The notes beneath the pieces were generated by a model. The model searched no databases, was not told the origin of the DNA, and worked only from the letters and a program-made list of their open reading frames with translations. A stretch of DNA of 16,118 bases from Syntrophomonas sp. UBA1376 (GTDB lineage: Bacteria > Bacillota > Syntrophomonadia > Syntrophomonadales > Syntrophomonadaceae). The stretch covers positions 1 through 16,118 of the forward strand of contig DBRE01000037.1 of assembly GCA_002305535.1 (NCBI GenBank), in the 5' to 3' direction. A program made the position numbers and the translations under genes. This document shows, piece after piece, positions 8,124 to 15,504 of the stretch (positions are counted from its first letter, which is position 1; every line of letters begins with the position of its first letter).

Positions 8124-11100
8124 TCAGCTTTCATTATCTGGGAGCAGGTCATCCAAATCATCATCCTCCAGGGGATCACCCAAATCAGGCTCGATCTCTT
8201 CATCGGTATCTAAGATATCAGCCTCTTCTTCCTCACCTGGATCATAATCTTTTTCTATATCCGTTGTTCTAACTTGTGGACCTCTGGCCACTGCTGTTTC
8301 AGGAATATCCAGTCCCAGTTCCTTAGCTTTTTCCTTCTCATTGACCTCATAGTCCATATCCTGTATTTGGATTTCCTGATCGTTATCAGATAGAACCCGT
8401 ACGTCAAGAGCCAGACTCTGCAGTTCCTTGATCAAAACCTTGAATCCCTCTGGTACACCAGGTTCAGGAATGTTATCGCCTTTTACAATGGCTTCATAGG
8501 TTTTCAATCGGCCTACCACATCATCTGATTTCACTGTCAGAATTTCTTGCAAGGTATAGGAAGCCCCGTAAGCTTCCAAAGCCCATACTTCCATCTCACC
8601 AAAACGCTGACCCCCGAATTGGGCTTTTCCACCCAAGGGCTGCTGGGTCACCAGTGAATACGGACCTATGGAACGGGCATGTATTTTATCATCGACCAAG
8701 TGGGCCAGTTTCAGCATGTACACATAACCCACCGTCACATCATGATCAAAGCGTTCTCCGGTGCGCCCATCATAAAGAACTGCCTTGCCATCTTCGGGCA
8801 GACCGGCTTCCCGTAGTTTGGTGAAAATATCCTCCTCATTGGCACCGTCAAAAACCGGAGTGGCGATATTGATCCCCAGGGTTTTAGCTGCCCAGCCCAT
8901 ATGACATTCCAGGATCTGTCCGATGTTCATACGGGAGGGTACCCCGAGAGGATTTAAGACGATCTCTACCGGGGTGCCGTCTTCCAAAAAGGGCATATCC
9001 TCTTCCGGTAAAATACGGGATATTACTCCTTTGTTACCATGACGTCCAGCCATCTTGTCGCCTTCAGATATTTTGCGTTTCTGGGCAATGTATACCCTTA
9101 CTAGCTGGTTGACACCAGGAGGTAATTCGTCACCTTTTTCACGAGAAAACCGTTTTACGGCTACAATTTTGCCGGCTTCTCCATGGGGAACCCGCAGGGA
9201 CGAGTCCCTAACCTCGCGGGCCTTCTCACCAAAGATAGCGCGCAGCAATCTTTCTTCCGGAGTTAATTCGGTCTCTCCTTTGGGAGTGACTTTGCCCACT
9301 AAGATATCATCAGGCCGAACTTCAGCTCCTACCCGAATAACTCCTTGCTCATCGAGATTCTTCAACATATCTTCTGATACATTAGGAATATCACGAGTGA
9401 TCTCTTCGGGGCCCAGTTTGGTGTCACGAGCTTCACATTCGTATTCTTCTATATGAATAGAGGTAAAAACATCTTCTTTTACTAACCGTTCCGAAATCAA
9501 TATGGCATCTTCGTAGTTGTACCCTTCCCAGGGCATAAAAGCTACCAAAACATTACGCCCCAGGGCCAGTTCGCCCTGATCGGTACTGGGACCATCAGCG
9601 ATTATTTCGTCCGCTTCCACCCGATCTCCGACTCTCACGATGGGACGCTGATTGTAACAGGTACCCTGATTGGAGCGAATGAATTTGAGCAGGCGATAGG
9701 TCTCTTTGGAACCATCGTCATGCTGGATCACTATGTTATCGGCGCTGACTGATTGCACCACCCCAGCTTTGGGGGTAACCACCACTGCACCAGAATCTTT
9801 AGCTGACTTATATTCCAGACCGGTTCCCACCAGAGGAGATTCCGTTTTTATCAAGGGTACAGCCTGGCGCTGCATGTTAGCCCCCATGAGAGCCCGGTTA
9901 GCATCATCGTTTTCCAGAAAAGGGATAAGCGATGTAGCTACACTGAATACCTGCTTGGGGGAAACGTCCATGTAATCGACCCGTTCTATGGGCACTTCCA
10001 GGATCTCTTCCCTATAGCGGGCTTCTACCCTTTCCCCTATAAAACGGCCTTTCTTATCCAGGGGAGAATTGGCCTGGGCTACATAAAAGTCTTCTTCTTC
10101 ATCAGCAGATAAGTAACTGATCTCACCGGTCACTTGGCCTTTTGCTTTATTTACTTTGCGGTAGGGTGTTTCGATAAAACCGAAATCATTGACCTGAGCA
10201 AAGGTTGCCAGTGAACCGATCAACCCAATGTTTGGACCTTCAGGGGTCTCTATGGGACATATACGACCATAGTGAGAATGGTGCACGTCACGCACTTGGA
10301 ACCCTGCTCTTTCCCTGGTCAGACCACCTGGTCCCAAAGCGGACAGACGACGCTTGTGGGTCAGTTCGGCTAAGGGGTTGGTTTGATCCATAAACTGGGA
10401 TAGCTGAGAGCTGCCGAAGAACTCTTTCACTGCGGCAGTAATAGGCCGAATGTTGATCAATACCTGAGGAGTCAGAGTATCTACATCATGGATACTCATC
10501 CGCTCGCGAACCACGCGCTCCATTCGTACCAGGCCTGTCCTGAACTGGTTCTGCAGCAACTCTCCAATGGAACGCAGGCGTCTGTTGCCAAGATGATCTA
10601 TCACATCTGTTTTACCCTGGCCATTGATCAGTTTTATTACATAGCCAATGGTGTGAGTAATGTCCTCTATAGTCAGATGGCGTACATCTTCTGGGATGTT
10701 CAGTTCCAGTTTTTTATTTACCTTGTAGCGCCCCACGGCAGCCATATCGTAGCGACGGGGGTCGAAAAAGAGATTCTTCAAAAGCTGTTCAGCGGCATCC
10801 TCGGTAGCCATTTCTCCCGGGCGCAGCCGTCTATAAAACTCAATAAGAGCTTCTTTCTTATTAGTGGTGGGATCCTTTTCTAAGGTAGTTACAATCGCCT
10901 CGTCCCCACCATACAATTCCATTATGTCCTCATTGGTTTCAAAACCAATGGCACGCAGCAATACGGTGACTGGTATTTTTCTGGTTTTATCAATACGCGT
11001 ATAGATGACCCCGGCACTATCCATTTCCAGCTCAAACCAGGCACCCCGGTTAGGGATCAGAGTAGCACCGTACAGCACATTACCAGATACATCCAGCCGG

Positions 11101-11546
11101 TCACTGAAGTAAACCCCCGGTGATTTTACCAACTGACTGACCACTACACGTTCAGCTCCATTAATAATGAAGGTTCCCTTATCAGTCATCAGGGGGAGAT
11201 CACCCATGTAAACCTCGGATTCTTTAATTTCCCCGGTCTCTTTGTCGGTTAATCGAACCTTCAGTTTTAAGGGAGCCTGATAGCTCACATCTCTTTCTTT
11301 ACACTCGTGAACAGAATACTTTGGTTCCCCTCGACTGTAATCAATAAAACTTAGTTCGAGATTGCCGGTAAAGTCCTTGATGGGAAATACCTCATTGAGG
11401 GCTTCGCGCAGACCGTGTTCCAAGAACCACTCATAGGAGTTTTTTTGTACTTGGATAAGATTCGGTAGTTGAATGGGTTCTGCGATCCGGGAATAGCTGA
11501 GTCGTTCTACTCTTCCGTATCGTTCGATGTGGGCCATTAACAGCAT
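8124..11546 (-). CDS. rpoB: RNA polymerase subunit beta
   Basis: Beta forms the other half of the RNA polymerase active-site cleft. The 1140-residue protein has the standard lobes and fork. The rifampicin region near 374-410 (GSSQLSQFMDQTNPLAELTH, then KRRLSALGPGGL) has sensitive-type residues throughout. Later blocks include GRNVLVAFMPWEGYNYEDAI, KMAGRHGNKGV and the C-terminal KAQFGGQRFGEMEVWALEAYGA. The last ~40 residues are a strongly acidic tail. Two ATGs compete for the start: 11546 (used here; the AAGG of AAGGGGTGA lies 5 nt away) and 11537, three codons later, where GGGG is 12 nt away. The gene has its own promoter and structured leader and is followed by rpoC 51 nt later. Confidence 0.98.
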   Translation of the reverse strand: MLLMAHIERYGRVERLSYSRIAEPIQLPNLIQVQKNSYEWFLEHGLREALNEVFPIKDFTGNLELSFIDYSRGEPKYSVHECKERDVSYQAPLKLKVRLTDKETGEIKESEVYMGDLPLMTDKGTFIINGAERVVVSQLVKSPGVYFSDRLDVSGNVLYGATLIPNRGAWFELEMDSAGVIYTRIDKTRKIPVTVLLRAIGFETNEDIMELYGGDEAIVTTLEKDPTTNKKEALIEFYRRLRPGEMATEDAAEQLLKNLFFDPRRYDMAAVGRYKVNKKLELNIPEDVRHLTIEDITHTIGYVIKLINGQGKTDVIDHLGNRRLRSIGELLQNQFRTGLVRMERVVRERMSIHDVDTLTPQVLINIRPITAAVKEFFGSSQLSQFMDQTNPLAELTHKRRLSALGPGGLTRERAGFQVRDVHHSHYGRICPIETPEGPNIGLIGSLATFAQVNDFGFIETPYRKVNKAKGQVTGEISYLSADEEEDFYVAQANSPLDKKGRFIGERVEARYREEILEVPIERVDYMDVSPKQVFSVATSLIPFLENDDANRALMGANMQRQAVPLIKTESPLVGTGLEYKSAKDSGAVVVTPKAGVVQSVSADNIVIQHDDGSKETYRLLKFIRSNQGTCYNQRPIVRVGDRVEADEIIADGPSTDQGELALGRNVLVAFMPWEGYNYEDAILISERLVKEDVFTSIHIEEYECEARDTKLGPEEITRDIPNVSEDMLKNLDEQGVIRVGAEVRPDDILVGKVTPKGETELTPEERLLRAIFGEKAREVRDSSLRVPHGEAGKIVAVKRFSREKGDELPPGVNQLVRVYIAQKRKISEGDKMAGRHGNKGVISRILPEEDMPFLEDGTPVEIVLNPLGVPSRMNIGQILECHMGWAAKTLGINIATPVFDGANEEDIFTKLREAGLPEDGKAVLYDGRTGERFDHDVTVGYVYMLKLAHLVDDKIHARSIGPYSLVTQQPLGGKAQFGGQRFGEMEVWALEAYGASYTLQEILTVKSDDVVGRLKTYEAIVKGDNIPEPGVPEGFKVLIKELQSLALDVRVLSDNDQEIQIQDMDYEVNEKEKAKELGLDIPETAVARGPQVRTTDIEKDYDPGEEEEADILDTDEEIEPDLGDPLEDDDLDDLLPDNES

Positions 11547-11578
11547 TCACCCCTTCTATTTAATCCCAAAAGAGTGAA

Positions 11579-11617
11579 AAGCAAGGTCTCTACTTAACCT
11601 CGCTTTAACCTTAAGCG
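11579..11617 (-). promoter_or_regulatory. Alternative hairpins in the rpoB leader
   Basis: In the message, AAGCGAGGU (11605-11597) pairs with ACCUUGCUU (11587-11579): nine pairs including one G-U, with a 9-nt loop and then a short UUUUCAC tract. The first five bases of that arm (AAGCG, 11605-11601 on the mRNA) can instead pair with CGCUU at 11617-11613 across a 7-nt loop. The two structures exclude each other. This resembles an attenuator but the U tract is weak, so function is inferred. The rest of the 170-nt gap holds the promoter and a 10-bp palindrome CGTCTAGACG at 11616-11625. Confidence 0.35.
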
Positions 11618-11673
11618 TCTAGACGTCTCTCCAAGACATACTTCTTCTACATTAATCGGAATAGCAATTATTA

Positions 11674-11702
11674 ATGTTAGCACAAGACTATGTGGCAGTC
11701 AA
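11674..11702 (-). promoter_or_regulatory. Promoter of rpoB-rpoC
   Basis: On the minus strand TTGACT (-35, 11697-11702), a 17-nt spacer and TAACAT (-10, 11674-11679) with a preceding TGC extended -10 element form a convincing sigma-A promoter. It lies directly after the stop codon of the unknown gene. Transcription should start near 11667, giving a leader of about 120 nt. A 7-bp inverted repeat (CATTAAT/ATTAATG, 11670-11676 and 11650-11656) overlaps the -10 and the predicted start region. Confidence 0.8.
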
Positions 11703-11716
11703 GGAATGATTTAGAT

Positions 11717-12400
11717 TTATTGTTCTTCGGTTCCTGTAGTGCTGTTATCAGCCTCTTCCAGTTCAATATTTTCTAAAGAATACTCGGTTTCTATCAGTTT
11801 ATGTACGCGGTTGATACTGCGCAGGAAAAAGAGTCCTATGATGATCACGGCTAGCCCTACTAGGGTGATAGATAATAGTAACCCATCGAAAAACGTAGCT
11901 TTGAGCAGCAATTCTTCATTGATAATATGATCGAGACGGTTAAGTTCCCAAACAGCTTCCTGACTGTCAACTATTCTATCAGCCGAATGATCACGAATAA
12001 CGCCCGGGAGTTTCACAGAAAGCTGGGCATCCGGCCAAGCAGCTATTTGAGCATAAAGGCCTTCGGGGGCTGCCGAGAAGTTCTCAGTATTGAAGGTAGC
12101 TACCTTCAGTACCAAGAAATTACGGCTCTTTACCTTCAACGGAAGGCGATCGGATAGCTGCTGATAATCCTTCCAATCAGCAGTCTGTCTGGTTAAGATC
12201 AATTTGTTCTGGCTGTCGGTAGTTGATTGCCACTCTCCTTCCTCCAGAGCCAAATCAGTCCTCTCGAGTTCAACGATTTCCAATATGGATCCATCGTCTT
12301 GCCAGATAACCCGCCAGTCTACCGCCTGGGCCCAAGCCGGTACAGGACTCACCAATAGGAAACTCAACAGCAAAAGGGCACAACAGACTCGTTTTCTCAT
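11717..12400 (-). CDS. Exported membrane-anchored protein of unknown function
   Basis: I do not recognise this 227-residue protein with confidence. It has a clear signal peptide: basic MRKR, a Leu-rich core and a likely cleavage after AWA at residue 24. An exported domain of about 150 residues begins WRVIWQDDGSILEIVEL, a strand-DDGS-strand pattern reminiscent of DUF3153/LppM-type domains, but no catalytic motif is visible. One transmembrane helix spans about 173-193, followed by a basic RSINRVHK and an acidic 25-residue cytoplasmic tail. Predicted topology is outside domain, one helix, inside tail. The ATG at 12400 has only a distant GAAGGG site; three tandem ATGs at 12410-12402 are out of frame. 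It occupies the place where Bacillus has the rRNA methyltransferase rsmC, between the rplL terminator and the rpoB promoter. I see no strong promoter for it; TATACC with an upstream TG near 12445-12453 is the best weak candidate. Confidence 0.85.
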   Translation of the reverse strand: MRKRVCCALLLLSFLLVSPVPAWAQAVDWRVIWQDDGSILEIVELERTDLALEEGEWQSTTDSQNKLILTRQTADWKDYQQLSDRLPLKVKSRNFLVLKVATFNTENFSAAPEGLYAQIAAWPDAQLSVKLPGVIRDHSADRIVDSQEAVWELNRLDHIINEELLLKATFFDGLLLSITLVGLAVIIIGLFFLRSINRVHKLIETEYSLENIELEEADNSTTGTEEQ

Positions 12401-12511
12401 CCATCATCATTTCCCTTCTATTGACAGTTTAAACCTATATTAAGGGTATACCAGAAAAATATATGCAGCAATACCAATCTTAGGCTGAAAAATCTCAATT
12501 TGATTTTGACC

Positions 12512-12560
12512 AAAAAAATAAATCCACTTTCATTGCACTGCTATTGAAAGTGGATTTATT
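12512..12560 (-). terminator. Intrinsic terminator after rplL
   Basis: A perfect 16-bp stem (arms 12545-12560 and 12517-12532) with a 12-nt loop is followed on the minus strand by a run of seven T's that begins in the last bases of the stem. It lies 23 nt after the rplL stop. The plus strand also has GATTTTTT after the stem, so it could work both ways. Together with about 110 bp of AT-rich sequence containing no convincing promoter, it fills the 12401-12583 gap and separates rplJL from the unknown gene and rpoBC. Confidence 0.9.
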
Positions 12561-12583
12561 GATTTTTTATCTTACGGGTAATA

Positions 12584-12958
12584 CTATTTAATCTCTACAG
12601 AACCGCCAGCTTCTTCGATTTTAGCTTTGATGCTGTCGGCTTCTTCCTTATTGACTTTTTCTTTGATGGGATTGGGGGCACCGTCAACCAGGTCTTTGGA
12701 CTCTTTCAGACCTAGGCCGGTGATTTCCCGAACCACTTTGATAACATTGACTTTCTTTTCTCCAGAGGAAGTAAGAATAACATCAAACTCGGTCTTTTCC
12801 TCGGCAGCTTCGGCAGCAGCAGGGGCGGCAGCAGCAGCAACAGCTACGGGAGCGGCAGCGCTAACACCAAACTCTTCTTCCAGAGCCTTAACCAGCTCTG
12901 ACAGTTCCAACACGGTCAAACCTTTAACAATATCAATAACTTCCTGTACTTTACTCAT
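12584..12958 (-). CDS. rplL: 50S ribosomal protein L7/L12
   Basis: L7/L12 forms the multi-copy stalk that recruits and activates translational GTPases such as EF-Tu and EF-G. The 124-residue protein has the three-part layout: an N-terminal dimerisation and L10-binding domain (1-33), an Ala-rich flexible hinge (about 34-53, mostly Ala with Pro and Val), and a C-terminal factor-binding domain (57-124) with KTEFDVIL, KKVNVIKVVREITGLGLKEA-type sequence (here ending KES) and KDLVDGAPNPIKE. The ATG start has AGGAGG about 9 nt upstream. It follows rplJ by 36 nt and is closed by a strong terminator, so rplJ-rplL is one regulated transcript. Confidence 0.98.
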   Translation of the reverse strand: MSKVQEVIDIVKGLTVLELSELVKALEEEFGVSAAAPVAVAAAAAPAAAEAAEEKTEFDVILTSSGEKKVNVIKVVREITGLGLKESKDLVDGAPNPIKEKVNKEEADSIKAKIEEAGGSVEIK

Positions 12959-12994
12959 TTTATAACCTCCTAAAACTTTTAATTTAGCTGGCGA

Positions 12995-13516
12995 TTAGCC
13001 TGCCTTTTGTTCGCGTACCTGATCCAAGGCCCGTACCAGACCAGTCAAGTTGGCATTGAGAACATAAACCAAGCTGGTGATAGGAGCCTGCATAGTTCCC
13101 AGTACCTGAGCAATAAGAGCCTCCCGGGATGGTAGTTCAGCCAGAGCCTTAACCTTATCAGCAGTGACTAGCTGTCCTTCCAGGATTCCCACTTTGACCT
13201 CGAGTTTCTTATGCTGTTTTATGAATTCATAAACAGCTTTCGCCGGACCTACCGGATCTTCGTTACTGAAAATAACTGCGTTGGGGCCAGAAATATATTC
13301 AATGATATCTTCATGGCCACTATTGGCTAGTGCGAATTCCATCATGGTGTTTTTTACCACCTGATAAGTAACCCCGGGGACATTGAGTTTGCCACGCAGG
13401 ACAGACATCTCACCCACAGTCAGTCCCCGGTAATCTGTAAACACTACCAGAGTAGCATCTTCAACTTTTTGCTGTAATTCGGCTACAACTTTCTTTTTGG
13501 CTTCAATATTAGGCAT
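12995..13516 (-). CDS. rplJ: 50S ribosomal protein L10
   Basis: L10 anchors the L7/L12 dimers to 23S rRNA at the stalk base. The 173-residue length fits. The N-terminal half has the rRNA-binding pattern VVFTDYRGLTVGEMSVLRGKL and VVKNTMMEFAL, followed by ISGPNAVIF; the C-terminal helix (about 135-170) carries the L12-binding stretch. The ATG start is preceded by AAGGGGTGA, about 8 nt away. The complex of L10 with L12 is the known autoregulator of this operon, and the matching leader RNA with a terminator lies directly upstream. Confidence 0.97.
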   Translation of the reverse strand: MPNIEAKKKVVAELQQKVEDATLVVFTDYRGLTVGEMSVLRGKLNVPGVTYQVVKNTMMEFALANSGHEDIIEYISGPNAVIFSNEDPVGPAKAVYEFIKQHKKLEVKVGILEGQLVTADKVKALAELPSREALIAQVLGTMQAPITSLVYVLNANLTGLVRALDQVREQKAG

Positions 13517-13564
13517 TCGGTTGTCACCCCTTTCTGTACCGGATGCGTAAACAGCTTAGCTATG

Positions 13565-13594
13565 AAAAAACCTCTGCAGCTTATGCAGAGGTTT
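13565..13594 (-). terminator. Attenuator terminator in the rplJ leader
   Basis: In the message AAACCUCUGCA (13594-13584) pairs perfectly with UGCAGAGGUUU (13578-13568) across a 5-nt loop, and a run of U's follows directly. It sits about 50 nt before the rplJ start, so it must be conditional rather than a true operon end. The upstream GAGGUU of the L10-binding element can pair with the same 5' arm, giving a visible antiterminator alternative. Confidence 0.88.
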
Positions 13595-13620
13595 GAATGA
13601 CATATTTGTCCTTATTTCAT

Positions 13621-13680
13621 AACCTCGGCAGGCGAACTACGTTCTTTAAGACCTTAAAAAGTCACCGGCTGTCTACAGTC
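13621..13680 (-). promoter_or_regulatory. L10 leader RNA (L10-L12 binding element)
   Basis: The message begins with a CUGUAGACAGCCGGUGA block and ends UCGCCUGCCGAGGUU, the conserved sequence pair of ribosomal protein L10 leaders. GGUGA can pair with UCGCC (one G-U), and two small hairpins lie between: UUUAA-GGUC-UUAAA and GAAC-GUA-GUUC. Free L10-L12 complex is known to bind this element and lower rplJL expression. Here it stands just upstream of an intrinsic terminator, the Firmicutes style of control. The assignment is from recognised conserved blocks, not a covariance search. Confidence 0.85.
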
Positions 13681-13702
13681 GCTTATATTCAATTTCATTA
13701 GT

Positions 13703-13731
13703 ATTTTACCGGTTAGCTGTCATCAGAACAA
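13703..13731 (-). promoter_or_regulatory. Promoter of rplJ-rplL
   Basis: On the minus strand TTGTTC (-35, 13726-13731), a 17-nt spacer and TAAAAT (-10, 13703-13708) overlap the last codons and stop of rplA. The -10 is close to consensus, the -35 only half. The predicted start near 13696 lies just before the L10 leader, which fits a dedicated leader transcript. Read-through from rplA is still possible because no terminator lies between. Confidence 0.6.
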
Positions 13732-14407
13732 GGGGATTAATTTTAACCCCAGGACTCATGGTGGAGCAAACCGTCACTGAACGCATATATTGGCCTTTAG
13801 CTGCCGCAGGTTTAGCTTTTATCAAAGCTTCTGCAAAGGCATTCAGGTTTTCCATCAGCTTGTCAATATCAAAGGAAGCTCTGCCGATGGGGGCATGAAT
13901 GATGGCAGTCTTGTCAACCCGGTATTCGATACGTCCAGCTTTCAATTCATTTATGGTACGTTCGATATCGAAAGTGACGGTTCCAGCTTTGGGATTAGGC
14001 ATTAAGCCACGCGGCCCCAGTATCTTACCTAATTTCCCAACTACACTCATCATATCAGGGGTAGCTACCGCAACTTCGAAGTCAAACCATCCGCCCTGGA
14101 TCTTTTCGGCCAGTTCCTCACCGCCAACATAGTCGGCTCCGGCATTCTCAGCTTCTTTAATTTTCTCACCTTTGGCGAATACCAATACACGACGGGTCTT
14201 ACCCGTTCCATGGGGCAGACTTACTGTTCCTCTGACCTGCTGGTCAGCATGACGGGGATCAACGCCCAATTTAATGTGGACTTCGATCGTCTCATCAAAT
14301 TTAGCAGTTGCCATTTGCTTCACGATTTCCAGTGCTTCACTGGGTTCGTACAAATGGTGGCGATCAAACTTGGTTAAGCTTTCTCTATAGGCTTTGCTTT
14401 TCTTCAT
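13706..14407 (-). CDS. rplA: 50S ribosomal protein L1
   Basis: L1 forms the mobile L1 stalk that helps release E-site tRNA. The 233-residue protein begins MKKSKAYRESL and has the two-domain L1 layout, with the conserved GLMPNPKAGTVT segment and GRIEYRVDKTAIIHAPIG in the second half. The reading frame continues 15 codons upstream to a GTG, but the internal ATG at 14407 is chosen: AGGAGGTC stands 6 nt before it and the sequence from here matches the family N-terminus. It follows rplK by 49 nt, a gap with a nested hairpin that could be the L1 autoregulatory site. The rplJ promoter overlaps its last codons. Confidence 0.96.
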   Translation of the reverse strand: MKKSKAYRESLTKFDRHHLYEPSEALEIVKQMATAKFDETIEVHIKLGVDPRHADQQVRGTVSLPHGTGKTRRVLVFAKGEKIKEAENAGADYVGGEELAEKIQGGWFDFEVAVATPDMMSVVGKLGKILGPRGLMPNPKAGTVTFDIERTINELKAGRIEYRVDKTAIIHAPIGRASFDIDKLMENLNAFAEALIKAKPAAAKGQYMRSVTVCSTMSPGVKINPLVLMTANR

Positions 14408-14421
14408 AATTATGACCTCCT

Positions 14422-14452
14422 GTGGTATAGCGGATGAATTACATCCTCCCAC
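14422..14452 (-). promoter_or_regulatory. Nested hairpin between rplK and rplA
   Basis: In the message GUGG pairs with CCAC around an inner GGAUG-UAAUU-CAUCC hairpin, with an asymmetric internal loop (GA against GCUAUA). It ends just before the rplA AGGAGGTC ribosome site. Helix-asymmetric loop-helix elements are the general form of L1 binding sites, so this is a candidate L1 feedback site; that is inference from shape and place only. Confidence 0.3.
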
Positions 14453-14456
14453 TTTA

Positions 14457-14882
14457 TTAATCGATTACTTCCAGACCCATGCTACGCGCTGTTCCTTCGA
14501 TCATACGCACAGCTGCATCCAAATCAGATGCATTCAAGTCATCTTTTTTAGTCTCGGCAATCTCAACCAACTTAGCCCGGGGTACTTTTCCAACCTTTTT
14601 CTTGTTTGGTTCTCCCGAAGCTTTATCAATACCAGCTGCTTTTTTGAGCAGATCTGAGGCGGGTGGAGATTTCAAAACAAAGGTAAAAGAACGATCTTCG
14701 TATACTGTGATCTCTACGGGGACGATAAATCCCGTCTGATTTGCGGTTTTAGCATTATATTCCTTACAGAAACCCATAATATTGACACCGTGCTGACCTA
14801 ATGCTGGTCCCACTGGTGGTGCTGGTGTTGCTTTGCCGGCTTCAATCTGCAAGGACACTTTGCCAACTACCTTTTTGGCCAC
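14457..14882 (-). CDS. rplK: 50S ribosomal protein L11
   Basis: L11 binds the GTPase-associated region of 23S rRNA and is needed for RelA-type stringent signalling. The 141-residue protein is the usual length. It has the N-terminal PAPPVGPALGQ motif (about 21-31), the GFCKEYNAKTANQ segment and a C-terminal rRNA-binding domain (71-141) with GxPNKKKVGKVP-type and EGTARSMGLEV sequence. The start is GTG, supported by a near-perfect AGGAGGTGA 4-5 nt upstream. It is only 15 nt after nusG, so the two are cotranscribed. Confidence 0.97.
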   Translation of the reverse strand: MAKKVVGKVSLQIEAGKATPAPPVGPALGQHGVNIMGFCKEYNAKTANQTGFIVPVEITVYEDRSFTFVLKSPPASDLLKKAAGIDKASGEPNKKKVGKVPRAKLVEIAETKKDDLNASDLDAAVRMIEGTARSMGLEVID

Positions 14883-14897
14883 TTTTTCACCTCCTAC

Positions 14898-15434
14898 CTA
14901 CATTTTTTCAATTTGTTCATAATCAAGTTCTACAGGGGTTTCCCTGCCGAACATTGATATATTAACCCTGATCTTGCCGCGGTCAGATAATAATTCCCTG
15001 ACCACTCCTTCAAAGTTGGCAAAAGGTCCGGTTTTAACCCGTATGCTTTCTCCTACTTCAACATCAATGATCTTAGGCTTGGCACCTTCGATAAGTCCCA
15101 TCTGCTTCAAAATGCGTTCTATTTCTTCACGCTGCAGCGGAATCGGTTTGGTTCCACTTCCCACAAAACCGGTAACACCAGGAGTATGGCGAACAACGTA
15201 CCAGGAGTCCTCATCCATGATCATGTTGACGATAACATATCCTGGGAATACCCTCTTCAAAGTGACCTTGCGCTTACCGCCTTTGTATTCGATCTCCTGT
15301 TCTTCGGGGATCAGTACCTCGAAGATTTTGTCCTGCATACCCATGGACTCAACCCGTTTAGCCAGATCCACTTTGATCTTGTTTTCATAACCGGAATAGG
15401 TATGTACAACATACCACTCCCCGATATAATTCAT
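14898..15434 (-). CDS. nusG: Transcription termination/antitermination factor NusG
   Basis: NusG binds the RNA polymerase clamp and adjusts pausing and coupling to the ribosome. From the ATG at 15434 the protein is 178 residues, the normal length. The NGN domain (about 5-115) has EWYVVHTYSGYENK, RVESMGM, FPGYVIV and SWYVVRHTPGVTGFVG; the KOW domain (about 125-178) has VRVKTGPFANFEGVV-type sequence. The start is uncertain. The frame stays open upstream to a GTG at 15506 (202 residues), and a perfect GGAGGAGGTGG site at 15494-15504 lies inside that extension. That site has ideal spacing only to an ATT codon at 15488 (196 residues). The 15434 ATG has a weaker AGGAAGG at 11 nt or AGGAT at 3-4 nt. 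I use 15434 for family length. Confidence 0.95.
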   Translation of the reverse strand: MNYIGEWYVVHTYSGYENKIKVDLAKRVESMGMQDKIFEVLIPEEQEIEYKGGKRKVTLKRVFPGYVIVNMIMDEDSWYVVRHTPGVTGFVGSGTKPIPLQREEIERILKQMGLIEGAKPKIIDVEVGESIRVKTGPFANFEGVVRELLSDRGKIRVNISMFGRETPVELDYEQIEKM

Positions 15435-15493
15435 TTTATCCTGGCCTTCCTCAGGATGATTCTGGTTCAGTTCCTGTTCGACCGTAATGGAAA

Positions 15494-15504
15494 CCACCTC
15501 CTCC
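15494..15504 (-). promoter_or_regulatory. Strong ribosome-binding site upstream of nusG
   Basis: GGAGGAGGTGG is close to a perfect anti-Shine-Dalgarno match and lies 10 bp before the end of the secE-nusG gap. The only in-frame codon at good spacing is ATT at 15488 (5-6 nt). The GTG at 15506 overlaps the site's upstream edge and cannot use it. The conventional ATG is 59 nt downstream. The site therefore decides between a rare start codon and a wasted signal. Confidence 0.7.

Noticed and set aside
10315..10425. Possible rifampicin-resistance change in rpoB
   Set aside because: All the classical hotspot residues in the GSSQLSQFMDQTNP...THKRRLSALGPGG stretch are of the sensitive type.
12421..12426. 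Plus-strand TTGACA as a promoter
   Set aside because: The nearest -10-like sequences are at 11 or 20 nt spacing, and no plus-strand gene follows.
12800..12860. Low-complexity GCA/GCC repeat-like stretch
   Set aside because: This is the Ala-rich flexible hinge of L7/L12, expected in the family, not a DNA repeat element.
14408..14452. N-terminal extension of L1 (GTG at 14452)
   Set aside because: The extension translates the intergenic hairpin, lacks family similarity, and the perfect AGGAGGTC site lies inside it and points to the ATG at 14407.
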